In this document: in pieces, positions 1 through 10,503 of the stretch
How positions within the stretch are numbered: position 1 is the first letter of the stretch
Layout: the number at the start of each line of letters is the position of its first letter
Assembly: GCF_022965805.1 (NCBI RefSeq)
Contig: NC_133108.1
Span: forward strand, 18,302,056-18,366,055
Reading direction: 5' to 3'
Length of the DNA: 64,000 nt
Origin: Primulina eburnea
Lineage: Eukaryota; Streptophyta; Magnoliopsida; Lamiales; Gesneriaceae
The notes under the pieces: model-generated
Told to the model about the DNA's origin: nothing
The model's input: the letters and a program-made list of their open reading frames with translations, nothing else
The model's database searches: none
Program-made: the position numbers and the translations under genes

Positions 1-1398
1 CATACCTCCCCTCTGGCTATCATCTGCAAAAGTCACCGTCTTAGCAACGCAATCAATCACTGCACGATAAGTCGATAGCCAATCCATGCCAAGAATAACA
101 TCAAAGGCAACCATCGGGATGACAATCAAATCAGCAAAGACCTCACGCTCGACAATACGAACAGGGCATGCATACACAATCGATGTCGGGCACAAGACAT
201 CTCCCGAAGGCAAAACAACACTAAGATGAAGGGGAAGAACAGAAGGAACTATACCCAAAGATCTCAAAAACAATTCAGACATAAAAGAATGAGTAGCACC
301 AGTATCAATCAAAGTAGTAGCTACCCTGCCTGAAATTAAAATAGAACTAGAGATCACAGAAGAATCATGATTAATACCTTCCTTCGTCATCGCAAAGATG
401 CGACCCTGCACCTTCTCCTGGCTAGCTCCCTTAGGACAATCTTTGGCAATGTGGCCTGCCGTGCCACAACGATAACAAGTATTAGTGCCAAATCTGCACT
501 CTCCACGATGAGATCTACAACACTTAGGACATAGAGGTCTCTCTGGATCATATGAAGCAACTGGAACTGACGGTGGTCTAGGACTCGAGTCCACCTTGCC
601 TTTCCCTTTGAACCGATCTCTGCCCCTCTGACTCGAACCCTGGCCTCTCTGAGTAAAAGCCTGATGTCTCGCTTGCCTCTCTCGGTAAATGTCCTTCTCG
701 TCCTGCTCAGCCAACAATGCCTTGGACACGATCTCCTTGAAAGTAACAGCCTTGGACATGTTGATATCTCGTCGAATCTCTGCTCTAAGGCCTCGTATGA
801 AATGAGCGCCTTTATCTCTGTCATTGGATGCGATGTAAGGAGCAAATAGGCAACCCTCCTCGAACTTCAGAATGTACTCGCCAACATCCAAGCTCCCCTG
901 TTGAAGCTCCAAGAACTCTGTCACCTTCCTCGCTCGAAGTGCGTCAGGGAAGTACTTGTCATAGAAAAGATCGGTAAACTCAGACCACTTCAAAGTAGAG
1001 ACATCAACTCCAACTTTGGTCGCATTCCACCAAATGCGAGCAGCTTTAACCAACATGAATACAGCACAGCTGATACGGTCTCTGTCTGAATAACTGAGAT
1101 GATCGAAGATCGCCTCTAAAACCTTGACCCACTCGACCGCAACTAACGGATCAGTGCTACCTGAAAACTCTGGTGGATCCATCCTCTTGAACGCAGAAAA
1201 TATGGCATCAGTGCCAACAGCCTGAGCAACTTGACCTATCACTTGCCCTCTACCCTGACCTGCTCCCTGCAATCAGAGCAACTGCTGGATCTGCTCACTA
1301 TGAACCTTGGCCTGCTCCTTAAGCAACTTGCCGAACTCGTCGACAACTCGGGAGGAAGAACTATCCTCACCCTCTACAGCTTTCCTCTTAGGTGGCAT
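1..1398 (-). pseudogene. gag (to protease) of family A copy 2, with premature stop
   Basis: The coding frame starts at the ATG on the minus strand at 1398 (MPPKRKAVEGED) and continues leftward off the window. It covers the Gag domain, a basic linker, a CCHC zinc knuckle near 440-500 and the protease (a DTGATHS motif near 285-305). Compared with the intact relative at 13236, one in-frame TGA at 1273-1275 replaces an Arg CGA codon about 41 residues in. This is a C-to-T change typical of decay of methylated DNA. After that stop the frame stays open to the edge, so the copy has only lightly decayed. Gag packages element RNA into cytoplasmic particles and the protease matures the polyprotein. Confidence 0.85.
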
Positions 1399-1519
1399 CT
1401 CTACTCTACAATAGCTCACAAGATACATATCAATATATATAACAATGGATAGATGCAAGAAAACATACCCGGACAGTTGACAGTAGACGAAGTCATATGC
1501 ATTGGTCCGAAGAACGGGT

Positions 1520-1531
1520 GCTCTGATACCA
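1520..1531 (-). other. Primer-binding site (tRNA-iMet type), family A copy 2
   Basis: TGGTATCAGAGC on the minus strand, 5 bp inside the LTR boundary. This matches the 3' end complement of initiator Met-tRNA, used to prime minus-strand cDNA synthesis. Confidence 0.9.
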
Positions 1532-1536
1532 CTAAA

Positions 1537-3146
1537 TGTGACACCTCTAACCCGTAACATTAAAAATACGCAGCGAAAATTAAAAATTTTACTTTAAATA
1601 TGGAAGGAGTTTCAAAATACACTTCTTTAAACATTTACATCCAAAATAAATACATGATCATTTAAATGACATAACAAAAACAAAACATCATTCCTATGAT
1701 CATGCCATCAAAATCATCCTTCCATCGGTGTATGCATATGACCCCTGTCTCGCAGTCAACGTCCCGGGCCACCACTCTGATATGCATCACATGAAATAAC
1801 TGAAATGAGAATAAATCTCAGCAAGTGGAACTCTTACATAGCAATGAACAATAAAATCTGTAAAACATAGCTTTGAAATCATAAATACCATCAACTCTGG
1901 ACTGTAAACTCTGAACATGAATATCATATCAATAGCAATAGCAATAGCAATGAGATGGTATTTATCGTTACTATGGGGATTGATATCAATAGTATCTCTG
2001 TCTGTGGGTTGCTCGTATCCCAAATCGATATAAATACCGATAACTCTGAGGGATAAAAGCCTATGGACGTTGATCAACTAATATTGCATGCAATCTCTGA
2101 CTATGTATTTATCAATCCGGAAACATTTGAATTCTCTGACATTTAAACATGAACTTTGAAACTCTATATTTCTCTTGTATTCCCTTTTTCAATATATATA
2201 TATATGAGACAACAAATGCCCCAATAAATATAACAATTGAATCAATACATACAATGGTTCAAATGGAAGGGAATATCACATAAAACCTTTTAAAGACAAT
2301 ACATATAACATCATGTGAGCAAAAAGGAAGGAATTCCACTTACAACCCACAAGAACACCACAAACTTAGTTCTTGATCACCACCTACAACAATAATCCAA
2401 ATATAACACCAATATCAACTCCAAATCGAAGAAACCAAGCTAATAATCCATAAATCCACAAGAATAACAAACCCAACACAACTCTCAACTCGAAACCTTA
2501 AAATAATCGCACCAAAAACTTACCTAAGCTTCCTAGCACCACGGAGAACGTTGATCTCAAGTCGAATCGCCAAATAAACGCTTGAATCGAAGATAGGAAG
2601 TGAAAGAAATGAAGAAAACCCTAAGAAATGAGAGGATTTCGAAATGAAAAGAGGAAAGAATGAAGTCAAATCCATCAAAAAGGTACTATAAATCTCGACC
2701 ATACCTCTACTGTTCATCACCGCGGGTGCGCCAACACAAAGGCCGCGGGTGCGCTGAGCTTTCGGCAGTCCACAAAATTCCTGAACCACAGACACCGCGG
2801 GTGCGGCACTGCAAGCACCGCGGGTGCGCTACACACCGCGGGTGCGGTCCCTGCATCACCGCGGGTGCGGTGATGCTACGGCCCTCCAACACAAAAACTG
2901 GAACAGTCGACCGCGGGTGCACTCCTTGCACTACCGCGGGTGCACTAAGGTCACGGCCAAGATCACCTCCAATGCAACTAAAATCGATCCGGAACTCTGA
3001 AACGAACAACCAACAACAACTAACACCTCAAGAACAATATACTAAACATACTATAGCCCATAAACACAACTCTAAACCTCTAATCAAATAACTCAAATGA
3101 ACATACGAAACATAAATCGTACCGTACACCGGTTTCGGCTATTACA
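1537..3146 (-). repeat. 5' LTR of family A copy 2
   Basis: About 1610 bp. In element orientation it begins tgtaatagccg at 3146 and ends ggtgtcaca at 1537. It aligns along its length with the LTRs at 7422-13102 and 17695-19315 but is clearly more diverged from them than they are from each other. It contains the GC-rich palindrome array at 2719-2946 and a TATA-like gatttatag around 2686-2696 just downstream of it. Confidence 0.9.
2719..2946 (-). repeat. GC-rich inverted-repeat array in LTR (family A copy 2)
   Basis: About eight copies of a core reading accgcgggtgcggt on the + strand (ACCGC-ACCC-GCGGT in element sense). Each is a 5-bp inverted repeat around a 4-nt loop, separated by 10-40 bp of unrelated sequence. 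The array lies about 200-430 bp inside the LTR 5' end, upstream of a TATA-like sequence, so it is probably in U3. Its function is unknown. Confidence 0.75.
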
Positions 3147-4329
3147 AAGATATATAATATTGGATCAATTAATTATTGTGATAATTAATTGATGGTGTAT
3201 GATATGTGATATTATGCATGAAGGATGATCAAAAGCCCAAGCCCAATTTGTTAGGTGTATGCTAGGATATTTTGTGTTGAATGATTGTAATAATTATCAA
3301 TTTATAAAGTGGGCTTGGTTTATGGTCCGTTCCCACCCCATGAGATGTATCCCTATTTTCCATGGATATTTATTTGTAAATATTAGTATAGTGGATGATC
3401 AAGATTGGAAGATGGTGGCCATGATGATTATGAAGATCGAAGACATGTAAATATTGGAAGCTTATGTAATAGTTGCATTTGCATCCCGTGCATTTCCCTA
3501 GGATTGGACCTAGGCCCGTGTTTAGCTCACACGGTCCGTTAGTATTGGGGCGATTGATCATCCTTGTTTTGTTTACTGTTTATAATATATGCATGATATG
3601 TTATAAATAATGAGTATGTGCTTTATTATTATGATAATAACAAAGTTGCATGAATCCGGCAAACATACGATCAAACATGGCGAGCTTTTTAAATAAAATT
3701 AATGATGAGACCTTTCAAAATTAAAAACCCTCATTTTGAATAAGATTCAAAATTAAAATCAAGCCCGAAAAGGGGAATTATAAATTTGTTTATAATTTCC
3801 TTGTCTTCCATCGACAATGGGTGCATGATGAACGCTACCCGTACTCGGGGCTCGGCTCATATTATTGGGGGAGCTTTGGGTGCCGGAAAGCTGTGACATC
3901 CATTGACATGGTGATGTGAACTACGTGGAACTCCCATGATTTCGGCTCATATTATTGGGGGAACTCATGGAGACCGTCCATTAAGGTTCAACATCGATGG
4001 GAAAGGCTTGACACGTGAAGATGAACGACGTCATATTATTGGGTCCTAATCAAACGTGAGACAAAAGGTTACGTAGAGGGTTGCATTGTGATGCAATTGG
4101 AAACTACCTTTTAGGAATTGTGATTGGCTGATATTATTCGGGATCATAATTCGCTAATTGGACCTTACGTACCTACTGAGGAAAGGAGTTTCCCATTTTC
4201 ACTAGAGGGTAGTGAAAGATGTCAAAACAGTGGGAGCAAATATTTATAAAGTAAAGTCAAAACTTCATATCTTACTAAATATTTTAAAATAGTCATCAAC
4301 ATTTATCTGTTTTTACTTTTCAGTACAAA
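3147..4329 (+). other. Copia-1 leader / untranslated region with repeated motif
   Basis: No credible ORF. The AT-rich sequence lies upstream of the copia gag. A short motif, tcatattattggg, recurs at about 3857, 3947 and 4031, with a degenerate version (gatattattcggg) at about 4130. The spacing is roughly 85-100 bp. Copia leaders can be long, so I read this as 5' untranslated DNA of Copia-1. The first few hundred bases might instead be older flanking DNA. Confidence 0.5.
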
Positions 4330-5196
4330 TTGACAATGTCATCGATTCGCAATCCGATATCCGTAATACTCGACAAACACATATTAACTGGACCTAATTA
4401 CCTCACTTGGCTAAGAAACCTGAAAATCGTCTTGAAATCGGAAAGGGTAGCATATACACTGACTGAGTCGCCCCCTGTTGAGGCTCCGACTGACTGCAAT
4501 CCTGAGGAATTGCAGGCTTACAAGGAATGGTGTGACCATGACTTGATAGCCAGGTGTTATATGCTGACTTCTATGAATGATGAGCTGCAGAGGCGTTTTG
4601 AGGATGCAAAGAATGCTGTTGACATTCATAAGCACCTCAAAGAGCTCTTTGGTGAGCAAACACGGCCTCTTAGGTATGCTACCGTCAAGGAGCTGATCAC
4701 TTTGCGCATGCGAGATGGGGCCTCGGTCCATGAGCATGGCTTAAAGATGATCGGGCTCGTGGACAAGCTCGTTGGCATGGATCTGATCCTGCCTTCGGAG
4801 TTGACCACCGACGTGTTGCTCTTATCGCTGCCTAGCTCATTTGATCCTTTTTTGGTGAACTTCAACATGAACAAGATGGAGCCGACCCTTGAGGAGTTGG
4901 TGAATATGCTTGTTACGTTTGAATCAACCATCAAGAAAGAGAAGTTGGTTCTTTATGTGGGTTCTTCATCTGGTACGAAGATTGATCCACATGGGAAGGG
5001 AAAGAAGAGTTCTTTCCAACGTCCCAAGAAGAACGTGCCCTTGTTGAGGCAATCTCCGAATCCCGTTGAGGCAGCCAGACCAGTTAAGGCTGACAAGACT
5101 GATGATGTATGTCATCACTGCAAGAATCCTGGACATTGGAGGCGTAACTGCAGGGAATATCTTGCCCAGAAAAGTTCTGGAAACGGTATGTTCTAA
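4330..5196 (+). CDS. Ty1/copia Gag
   Basis: 288 aa. It opens with the typical plant copia Gag N-terminus, containing an LTGPNYLTWLRNLKIVL-type stretch at about residues 19-35. The UBN2-like capsid helices follow (about 60-200), then a Lys-rich linker and one CCHC zinc knuckle (CHHCKNPGHWRRNC, about residues 260-273). Either of two in-frame ATGs (4330 or 4336) could start it. The ORF ends at a TAA at 5194. The protease motif WVLDTGCGSHLC follows in the same frame at about 5230-5265, so this stop is probably a nonsense mutation in a once-continuous Gag-Pol. Gag forms the particle that packages the element RNA. Confidence 0.85.
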   Translation: MTMSSIRNPISVILDKHILTGPNYLTWLRNLKIVLKSERVAYTLTESPPVEAPTDCNPEELQAYKEWCDHDLIARCYMLTSMNDELQRRFEDAKNAVDIHKHLKELFGEQTRPLRYATVKELITLRMRDGASVHEHGLKMIGLVDKLVGMDLILPSELTTDVLLLSLPSSFDPFLVNFNMNKMEPTLEELVNMLVTFESTIKKEKLVLYVGSSSGTKIDPHGKGKKSSFQRPKKNVPLLRQSPNPVEAARPVKADKTDDVCHHCKNPGHWRRNCREYLAQKSSGNGMF

Positions 5197-7421
5197 ATTG
5201 AAGTAAACATTTCAATTAACTCTACTTCTTGGGTATTGGATACCGGATGTGGATCACATCTCTGTAATGTGTTACAGGAGATGGGAAGAAGTAGAAATCT
5301 TAAGGAAGGTGTGACCTTCTAGAGGATGGGCAATGGAGCAAGAGTTGCTGCCAAGGCTATTGAAGATGTTTACTTATTGTTGAACAATAGTTTTAAGTTA
5401 ATTTTATGAGATGTTTTGTTTGTACCTAATTTTGTAAAAAACATTGTTTCCATTTCTATGCTGATAAAAATGGATATTCTTGTTTATTTTGCAAAAGTGT
5501 TTGCAACATTTACATGAATGAATGTTTGATTGGTACTGGTGAACTTGAAAACGATCTCTATAACTTAAAATTAAAAGATATTCCACTAAATGTCCATTCA
5601 AAGACATACACCATATGAGATATGGATGGGTAAGCCTCCTAAGTATTCTTATCTTAGAATATGGGGGTGCCCTGCTTATGAAGCAGGTAGTGGGAGATAA
5701 ATTGGATTGTCGATCCATTTTATGGTACTTTGTGGGATATCCACGGAATTCAGTTGGGTATCATTTCTATCATCCCCAAGAAACAAAGGTGTTTGTTTCT
5801 TGGAATGCAACCTTTTTGGAAAAGGAATTTCTATTAGATAGAAAAGGCGAGATGATAGAACTCGAAGAGGTTCGAGAGACACCCACAATTATAGAACCCA
5901 CACCCGAAGAGCCAAGAGAGGAGATACAAGCTCCTAGAAAATCCGAGAGAGTCTCGAGACCACCTATGAGGTATGGTCAGCTTCTTGAAGAGGGCCATGA
6001 TGAGCCTAACCATGGATGTGATCCAAGGACCTTCAAGGAAGCGTTATCTGATGCCGATTCATCCAAATGACTTGAAGCTATGGAATCTGAGATGAATTCC
6101 ATGCATCCGAACCAAGTGTGGGATCTTATAGATCCACCTAAGGGAACGGTTCCCATAGGGACTTGGGGCGGATGGGAAGGTATTGACCTTCAAGGCGCGA
6201 TTGGTGGCAAAAGGATATACTCAAAGACAAGGAGTTGACTTTGAGGAAACCTTTTCACCAGTTGCAATGTTCAAGTCTATAAGGATATTGCTAGCCATAG
6301 CTGCATAATATGACTATGAGATATGGCAGATGGATGTCAAGACAGCCTTTCTTAATGGGATATTAAGGAAGAGATTTACATGTCTCAACCCAAAGGGTTT
6401 ACATCTGTCAGAAGTGAGCATATGGTATGCAGACTTCATAGATCTATTTATGGTCTAAAGAAGGCATCTACGAGCTGGAACCTCATATACGACAGTACAA
6501 TCAAAGAGTTTGATTTTACAAAAGAATTCTGAGGAACCCTGTGTATATAAGAAGGTCAGCGGGAGTATGGTGACATTCCTCGTGCTTTATGTTGATGACA
6601 TTCTACTCATTGGGAATGATGTAGGAATGTTGCAATCAACTAAGATATGGTTAGCGAGTAAGTTCTCGATGCGGGACTTGGGTGAAGCATCTTTTGTATT
6701 GGGATTACAGATCTATTGAGAAAGATCGAAAAGATGGCTTGGTCTTACCCAGTCCACATACATTGATACCATCGTGAAGCGGTTCTCGATGGATGAGTCC
6801 ATGAGAGGACATCTACCAATGTGTCATGGCATGTCCCTATCCAAGTCTGTCTCCCAAGACTGATGCAGAGATAGTGGCGATGACACGCATTCCGTATGCT
6901 TCGGCAATTGGTAGCATCATGTATGGGATGATATCTACACGTCCTGACGTGGCTTTCACACTAATTGTAGTGAGTAGATATCAATCGAACCCTGGTCTTC
7001 CACAATGGAAAGCTGTGAAAGACATCCTCAAGTAGTTGAGAAGGACCAATAAATTGTTCATGGTCTATGGGGTGGAGAACTAGAATTGGAAGGCTATACC
7101 GACTCTAGCTTCCAAAGCGATATCGATGACTCGAAGTCAACCTCTGGGTTTGTATTCATGCTCAATGGTGCTGCTATCTCTTGGAAGAGTTCCAAGCAAG
7201 ACAATACTGTGGATTCCAGCACAGAGGCCGAATACATTGCTGCATCAGATGCAGCAAGGGAGGCTGTTTGGATAAGGAATTTCGTCTAAGAGTTGGACGT
7301 CATTCCTAATGGAGTTGCTCCTGTCCCGGTGTTGTGTGACAACACGGAAGATTTAGCTCAAGCAAAGGAGCCAAGGACTCATCAGAAGTCCAAACATGTA
7401 TTGAGAAAGTACCACATCCTC
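5197..7421 (+). pseudogene. Ty1/copia Pol, decayed, first part (protease, integrase end, RT, RNase H)
   Basis: The remains, in order, are a protease motif (DTGCGSHLC, about 5239-5265); a short pre-integrase stretch; and a jump at about 5600 to the integrase C-terminus (WMGKPPKYSYLR-type motif, then YHFYHPQETKVFVSWNATFLEKEF near 5760-5830). RT comes next with YVDDILLIGN at about 6588-6620, then RNase H with STEAEYIA at about 7215-7245. The integrase catalytic core is missing, which fits an internal deletion. There are many stops and frameshifts. Several stops (TAA 5194, TAG about 5321, TGA about 5407) sit where Gln or Arg codons are expected, consistent with C-to-T decay. The family A element inserted at 7422. 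Confidence 0.8.
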
Positions 7422-7623
7422 TGTAATAGCCGAGCCCGGTGTACGGTACGGTTTAAGCTTTATTGTGTTAATTGGGTTATGTGATTAGATGATTATAGTT
7501 GTGTTTTGGGCTATAGTATTATTGGTTATTATTTATTTGAGGTGTTAGTTGGTGTTGATTGTTCGTTTCAGCGTTTCGAATCGATTTTTAGTTGTTTTGT
7601 TACTGTTCATTGCCGTGAGTAGA

Positions 7624-7806
7624 GTGCACCCGCGCTCTTGGAGGGCCGTGGCATCACCGCACCCGCGGCAGTGCAAGGACCGCACCCGCGGTGAGACCGC
7701 ACCCGCGGTAATTGTAGCACCGCACCCGCGGTGTTCGTGCATTTGATTTATTTTGGTTGCCGTGAGCTTAGCGCACCCGCGGTGCTTGTGTGACCGCACC
7801 CGCGGT
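7624..7806 (+). repeat. GC-rich inverted-repeat array in 5' LTR (family A copy 1)
   Basis: Seven visible copies of an ACCGCACCCGCGGT-type unit with spacers of 8-40 bp. This copy has lost one unit with the 42-bp deletion relative to 17896-18122. The array lies roughly 200-385 bp inside the LTR. Confidence 0.8.
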
Positions 7807-8959
7807 GTAAGTATGGGCGAGTTTTTAAGTCACTTTTTGTGCAGTGACCCGTTCCAGAATCACCTACTAGGCAAGAACTAAGCATGCAATTAACCTAATA
7901 ACAATAATCAGAGATAACAGCGGAAAAAGTCAACAAAATAATGGTTATACAACCCAATCGAAGTCTAGAATAACTCAAAATAAAATATCCAATACAACCA
8001 TATCGAATCAAAACAATACCGATAAACTAAACCAACCAGCTACTCAACGTCCTCCTCCTGCTCCTCCCGAGCTGTCCAACCTGAGGCCTGCCCCGTTGGA
8101 ATGGGGTGTCCAAGAATAAACAAAACCGAGGACGTGAGCGATAAGAACGCCCAGTACAAAAGTATGAGTATACAGACCTATATGAAATGCACATGCTATG
8201 ATCATGATACCGGGGTAGTCAAGAAACAGGAGTCACAAAAGGATCTCAACAATGCTCAGTCTAGAGGCGCCAAGTGGATAGTGTCGCGCGGTACACCTCT
8301 GGGTCACTGCATCCACTACAAGACAGACGTGGACCTAAAATGTCCCGGACCACCGAAGCCCTCCCGACCCGTCGGCCACTGTGTACTCTCGGTGTCCATG
8401 CGTCCACAAGACAGGGCTGAGCGGCCCCAAGATATAGCTTATCTCGAAAGAGATACAGCTCAACAGTAAAGGCTATCTCGAAGGAGATACGGCTCAACAT
8501 GAAATGCAACGTGCAGTAATAACCGTGACATAATAACATGCATCATATGACATATAACAATGCAGCAAATACTCATGCAACACATATATGAATGTATACT
8601 CAACCAGGATATCTCGGATAGTACTTTCGTACCTCTATCACAGCAATCCTAGCCTTACGGAACACCGCTAATCAGGTCTAGAACAAGCCTACGCATCAAA
8701 AGCATACCCAATGAACAATACTACCATGCTCAACTAGCAAAACCAGCACTCCCTAGTACTACCAAAGGTTTAGGGTTTACCTTCGTCCGTCGACAGCCCT
8801 TTGATGTCGATTGCCTCGTAACTCAGGCGCCGCTACGCTACTACTCCTGGCAGCTCTTGGCTATCGCTCGATCAACAACTAACCCTAGAAACCTTCCAAA
8901 CTCTCCAAAATGAGAGAAAACTCAAGAAATTGGCAAGTCAAAAATGAGAAATCCGAGCA

Positions 8960-8969
8960 CTATTTATAG
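8960..8969 (-). promoter_or_regulatory. TATA box in LTR of the gag-only element (left copy)
   Basis: CTATAAATAG in element sense, directly downstream of the inverted-repeat array and about 300 bp inside the LTR. It is a likely Pol II start site signal at the U3/R junction. The same sequence is at 11624-11633 in the other LTR. Confidence 0.75.
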
Positions 8970-8971
8970 GC

Positions 8972-9195
8972 CATGTTCGGATCCTCCGAACAACACTTCG
9001 GAACGTCCGAACGCTACGTGTCCATTGGCTCTTGACAGCTCATGATCGGATCCTCCGATCATACACTTCGGACCGTCCGAACATGCACGTGTCCAGCTGC
9101 TCTTGACACCTCATGATCGGATCCACCGAACCCCCTTCGGACCTTCCGAACTCTTCGGTGCTTCCGAACCATCTTCGGTTCGTCCGATCATGACT
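8972..9195 (-). repeat. Inverted-repeat array in LTR (gag-only element, left copy)
   Basis: About eight units of the type ttcggaNcNtccgaa or gatcggatcctccgatc (stem TTCGGA/TCCGAA, loop 3-4 nt), separated by 5-40 bp. The array ends immediately upstream of the TATA box. It differs in sequence from the family A array but has the same design and the same position in the LTR. The right LTR repeats it at about 11636-11859. Confidence 0.8.
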
Positions 9196-9373
9196 CGGTC
9201 AAAATTACACATTAAACCTTCTTAATCACCATTACTCCGTTAATTACCCAATTTGGAATTCGGGCTACTACATTCTCCCCCCCTTAAAAAGATTTCGTCC
9301 TCGAAATCTAGGCAAGAGAATAAAACACCATTGTAATACACTGCAAATATTCTTCATTACAACTGTATAACAA

Positions 9374-10405
9374 TTACATCCCAGGCTGATCCTGGTTCAG
9401 CGCAAAAACCTGACCTTGGGCACGAGGTCGAAGATTCGAACTACCCACTGCCTGACCCTGTCTCCTCTGCTGAACAGTCGTCTGGGATCCAGAACCAGAT
9501 CCTACTCCACCTCGCAGCTGAGGACAATTCTTCTTGAGATGACCCATCTCTCCGCACTGAAAACAAGCTCCTGCTGCTAATCGGCATTGCTCCGATGGAT
9601 GGTTCTTCCCACAATGCGCACAAGAATCCTTCTTCTCACCAAAGCGAACAACACCGCTAGACCTTGATCCAGATTCAGAAGAAGAAGAACCAGATTTCTT
9701 GAAAGACTGAGGTCGAGGGCTCAAAACACTCGGAGGTCTAGAAGAAAGAATAGCCCTACCACGCTGGAGACTGATCTCTGCTTGACGACACCGGTTCACC
9801 AACCCATCGTACGAAGTAGGATTATCACAGACAGTGACTCGATCAAAGATCTCCTGGTTAAGGCCCTGAAGGAAATGATCGTACTTGGCTTCAGAACTGC
9901 CACTGATATGAGGCGCAAAGGGTAACAACTCGAAGAATTTCTGCTGATACTCATCAACAGACATACTCCCCTGCTTAAGGTTCAGGAGCTCAATCGTCTT
10001 GGCCTGGCGAAGGGCTGGAGGAAAGTACAGCTGCATGAACGCTGCACGGAAATCGACCCAAGTCGCTCTACCCTGGGACTGGACTATCGGCGCAGAAGTC
10101 GATCGCCACCACTTGCGAGCACGGCCCTCGAGGAGAAAACTAAGAGTCTCCATCTTCTGCTCATCGGTGCACTGGAATGCGCGGAAACAACTCTCCATGC
10201 GCTCTAACCAATCCTCCGCATCATCGGGAGTCTCACCGCCAACTAAAGGCTTAGGCCCCATCTGAATGAAACGATGCATATCGAAACGTCTAGGACCATC
10301 CCGACGATGACGATGTTCACGGTCACGATGACGCCTACTATCGTCCTGATCACCCCATCGACCTACACTCCCCTGACTACTCCCGTCACCAAAGTGGTCA
10401 GCCAT
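9374..10405 (-). CDS. Gag of the gag-only element (Ty3/gypsy type)
   Basis: 343 aa from the ATG at 10405 (MADHFGDGSSQG). An upstream in-frame ATG at 10456 would add 17 residues, but the internal start gives a more typical Gag N-terminus. There is an Arg/His-rich N-terminal stretch (about 20-40), then a retrotransposon Gag capsid domain (about 50-200, including a KWWRS motif), a Ser-rich linker and a C-terminal CCHC knuckle (CFQCGEMGHLKKNC). The reading frame is uninterrupted. It resembles Tekay-clade Gags and ends right before the 3' LTR, with no pol downstream. It probably assembles or co-assembles particles with proteins from an autonomous relative. Confidence 0.88.
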   Translation of the reverse strand: MADHFGDGSSQGSVGRWGDQDDSRRHRDREHRHRRDGPRRFDMHRFIQMGPKPLVGGETPDDAEDWLERMESCFRAFQCTDEQKMETLSFLLEGRARKWWRSTSAPIVQSQGRATWVDFRAAFMQLYFPPALRQAKTIELLNLKQGSMSVDEYQQKFFELLPFAPHISGSSEAKYDHFLQGLNQEIFDRVTVCDNPTSYDGLVNRCRQAEISLQRGRAILSSRPPSVLSPRPQSFKKSGSSSSESGSRSSGVVRFGEKKDSCAHCGKNHPSEQCRLAAGACFQCGEMGHLKKNCPQLRGGVGSGSGSQTTVQQRRQGQAVGSSNLRPRAQGQVFALNQDQPGM

Positions 10406-10487
10406 CGCTACAACATAGAATGGGGAAACTAGTAAATTGGTCAACGGAAATCCCAAAACAGAATCTATATCCCAAAATCATACGCAT

Positions 10488-10499
10488 GCTCTGATACCA
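10488..10499 (-). other. Primer-binding site (tRNA-iMet type), gag-only element
   Basis: TGGTATCAGAGC on the minus strand, 4 bp from the 5' LTR boundary at 10504. Confidence 0.9.
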
Positions 10500-10503
10500 T
10501 AAA

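Larger units (their letters stand above)
1..3146 (-). mobile_element. Ty3/gypsy family A copy 2 (partial, runs off the left edge)
   Basis: Minus-strand LTR retrotransposon. Reading from 3146 leftward there is a 5' LTR (3146-1537), a tRNA-iMet primer site and the start of gag, which continues beyond the window. Its LTR and gag are the same family as the near-complete copy at 7422-19315: the LTR starts tgtaat and the Gag begins MPPKRKA. The 3' LTR and the far target-site duplication are outside the window. The base following the LTR is 3147, where Copia-1 leader-like DNA begins, so this copy probably inserted into Copia-1. That last point is inference because only one flank is visible. Confidence 0.9.
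7840..9272 (-). repeat. 3' LTR of the gag-only element
   Basis: 1433 bp. In element sense it begins tgtagtagcccga at 9272 and ends at 7840. A purine tract (aaggggggagaa in element sense) abuts it at 9273-9287. It contains the inverted-repeat array and the TATA box listed separately. Confidence 0.93.

Noticed and set aside
7624..7806. Regularly spaced repeats that might be a CRISPR-like array
   Set aside because: The units are only about 14 bp, are palindromic, have spacers of uneven length (8-40 bp) that are identical in both LTRs, and lie in a plant LTR. No Cas genes exist here.
8101..8469. 122-aa ORF in both LTRs of the gag-only element (again at 10759-11133)
   Set aside because: It lies within LTR DNA antisense to the element, has no domain, and is repeated only because LTRs are duplicated.
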